Source: Streptomyces sp. NA02950 (GTDB lineage: Bacteria; Actinomycetota; Actinomycetes; Streptomycetales; Streptomycetaceae). Taken from it: a stretch of DNA of 64,000 nucleotides. The stretch spans positions 7,718,001-7,782,000 of the forward strand of contig NZ_CP054916.1 of the NCBI RefSeq assembly GCF_013364155.1, given 5' to 3'. The translations under genes were made by a program, and so were the position numbers. Shown piece after piece: positions 63,107-64,000 of this stretch; within the stretch, counting starts at the first letter, position 1, and each line of letters begins with the position of its first letter. The notes under the pieces were generated by a model. That model was not told the DNA's origin, made no database searches, and saw nothing but the letters and a program-made list of their open reading frames with translations.

Positions 63107-63300
63107 ACTCGTTGCTCCGTTCCACCGTGACCAGCACCTTTCGTGGTCCGAGGAACACTCCGCCAACAGGTCCCTAACCAGCGATGACCGCAGTTCTCAA
63201 TCAGTGGTCGGAGCGTCCCGGAGGACCGGGCGGCCATTCCTTTCGAGCCACGAACGGCAACCCACCATCAGCCACACCCGGTCCTCCCGGACCGCCAACA
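63107..63300 (-). ncRNA. Candidate IS110 bridge-RNA region
   Basis: About 190 non-coding bases upstream of the IS110 transposase. In IS110-group elements the long non-coding end beside the recombinase gene encodes the bridge RNA that specifies target and donor. This stretch contains a long-range inverted repeat, GGAGGACCGGG near 63216-63226 and CCCGGTCCTCC near 63280-63290, with room for guide loops between. Limits and folding are not proven. Confidence 0.4.
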
Positions 63301-63315
63301 TTCTTAGGGACCTCC

Positions 63316-64000
63316 ATGACCGCAACCCTGGTGCCCCCGCTCCGCATCGGTAAGGCCGCTGTCGGGGCCCTCGGCATACTGGCAGTCGCCACCGGTGCCT
63401 TGGAGTCGGTGGTGACGCCGACGCTCCCGCTCCTGCAACGCGAGCTGGATATGAGTCCCGCCGAAGGAGCGTTACTCAGCATCGTGCTCCTCATCACCGG
63501 CGCGCTCGTCACACCGGTCGCGGGAAAGTTGGGCGACCGCTACGGCGGGAAACGGATTCTGATCCGGCTGATGGTGATGGTCTCGGCCGGTGGCCTGGTG
63601 TCCGCCCTGGCGCCGAACCTGCCCGTGCTGCTGCTCGGCCAGGTACTGCAGGGGGCGATGGTGGGTGCGCTGCCCCTGTCGTTCATCCTGGTGCGCGAAC
63701 ACCTCTCCGCGGGAGAGTCGAAGGTGGCCATCGGGGTGGTCAGCGGGTTGTTCGTCGGGGGCGGGATGGCGGGAACGCTGTCGGCCGGGCCCGTGGCGGA
63801 AGGGCTGTCCCGGCACTGGATGTTCGCACTGCCGACGTTCGCGGTCAGCGGGTCCACCATGCTTGTGAACAGGCTGATGCCGCATGATCCGCCACGTCGG
63901 CCGGACGACGCCGGGGTCGACTGGCCCGGCCTGGTTCTCTTGAGCGGGACGCTGGTCACGCTCGTGCTCGTGCTCGCGCTGGCGCCCGACATCGGCTCGC
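63316..64000 (+). CDS. MFS transporter, DHA-type (3' end outside window)
   Basis: The first 228 residues of a drug-efflux-type MFS protein. ATG 63316 follows AGGGA. Six or more helices are visible (LGILAVATGALESVVTPTLP, LLSIVLLITGALVTPVAG), with motif A GKLGDRYGGKRILI. A cytoplasmic loop (PPRRPDDAGVDWPGL) leads to helix 7. It is presumably controlled by the TetR protein at 60974, but the IS110 element now lies between its start and the operator. Confidence 0.88.
   Translation, partial: MTATLVPPLRIGKAAVGALGILAVATGALESVVTPTLPLLQRELDMSPAEGALLSIVLLITGALVTPVAGKLGDRYGGKRILIRLMVMVSAGGLVSALAPNLPVLLLGQVLQGAMVGALPLSFILVREHLSAGESKVAIGVVSGLFVGGGMAGTLSAGPVAEGLSRHWMFALPTFAVSGSTMLVNRLMPHDPPRRPDDAGVDWPGLVLLSGTLVTLVLVLALAPDIGS

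Noticed and set aside
61892-63130. 412-codon plus-strand frame opposite the IS110 transposase
   Set aside because: Antisense shadow. The minus strand carries clear DEDD and Transposase_20 motifs.

Overview
High GC content, GTG/TTG starts, four-base ATGA/GTGA gene overlaps, a conservon (cvn) operon, DUF397/DUF742-era actinobacterial gene styles and a Zur regulon of cysteine-free ribosomal proteins all point to a Streptomyces chromosome or a close relative. The density of insertion-sequence fragments and broken genes after about 39 kb suggests an accessory or arm-proximal region. No tRNA, rRNA or CRISPR array was seen.

Region 1 (1-11.8 kb). A tightly coupled minus-strand operon reads: ATP-grasp ligase, DUF4213/DUF364 (heavy-metal-chelation family) protein, CysK/SbnA-like PLP enzyme, dipeptide-epimerase-like enolase-superfamily enzyme, MFS exporter, SAM methyltransferase, peptide/nickel-type ABC binding lipoprotein, and an ABC permease that runs off the left edge. 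A Zur-type box lies between this operon and a divergent secreted tripeptidyl-peptidase-like hydrolase. The gene set resembles a make/export/re-import locus for a small peptide-like metallophore. I propose it as the most interesting and possibly undescribed system here, a zinc-starvation-induced zincophore. A frameshifted GNAT gene and a degenerate stretch follow.

Region 2 (11.8-23.4 kb). This is a zinc homeostasis island. It carries znuA-znuC-znuB and zur, one intact COG0523 metallochaperone GTPase and two COG0523-like proteins without a P-loop. It also carries zinc-free paralogues of L32, S14, L28, L33, L31 and S18. Zur-like boxes sit in the znuA leader and in both divergent promoters. A decayed Fur/Zur paralogue and a two-gene COG0701/TIGR03943 permease module close the island.

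Region 3 (23.9-30.1 kb). A MarR regulator, a ClC antiporter, an F420/nitroreductase-type protein, a secreted copper radical oxidase and a DUF4142 protein. Three of these promoters carry related TGCAA-type palindromes, suggesting a small regulon.

Region 4 (30.1-38.3 kb). A SpoIIE-type phosphatase and an OB-fold membrane protein, followed by a five-gene ion-transport operon: CPA1 antiporter, CBS protein, ArsB/NhaD transporter, double TrkA-N channel-like protein and PucR-type regulator.

Region 5 (38.3-64 kb). A patchwork of intact genes among debris. Intact or nearly intact: a DUF4352 lipoprotein, DUF1989 protein, cvn operon with a GAF protein, lactate permease with LldR-type regulator and twin operators, NmrA-like oxidoreductase/TetR pair, DinB protein, peptidoglycan-binding protein, KatG, TetR and MFS pair separated by an IS110 element. 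Debris: fragments of IS5-, IS701-, integrase-type and IS110 elements, an RHS fragment, a truncated GntR, a lutA-lutC deletion fusion, a Fur fragment and an acyltransferase tail.
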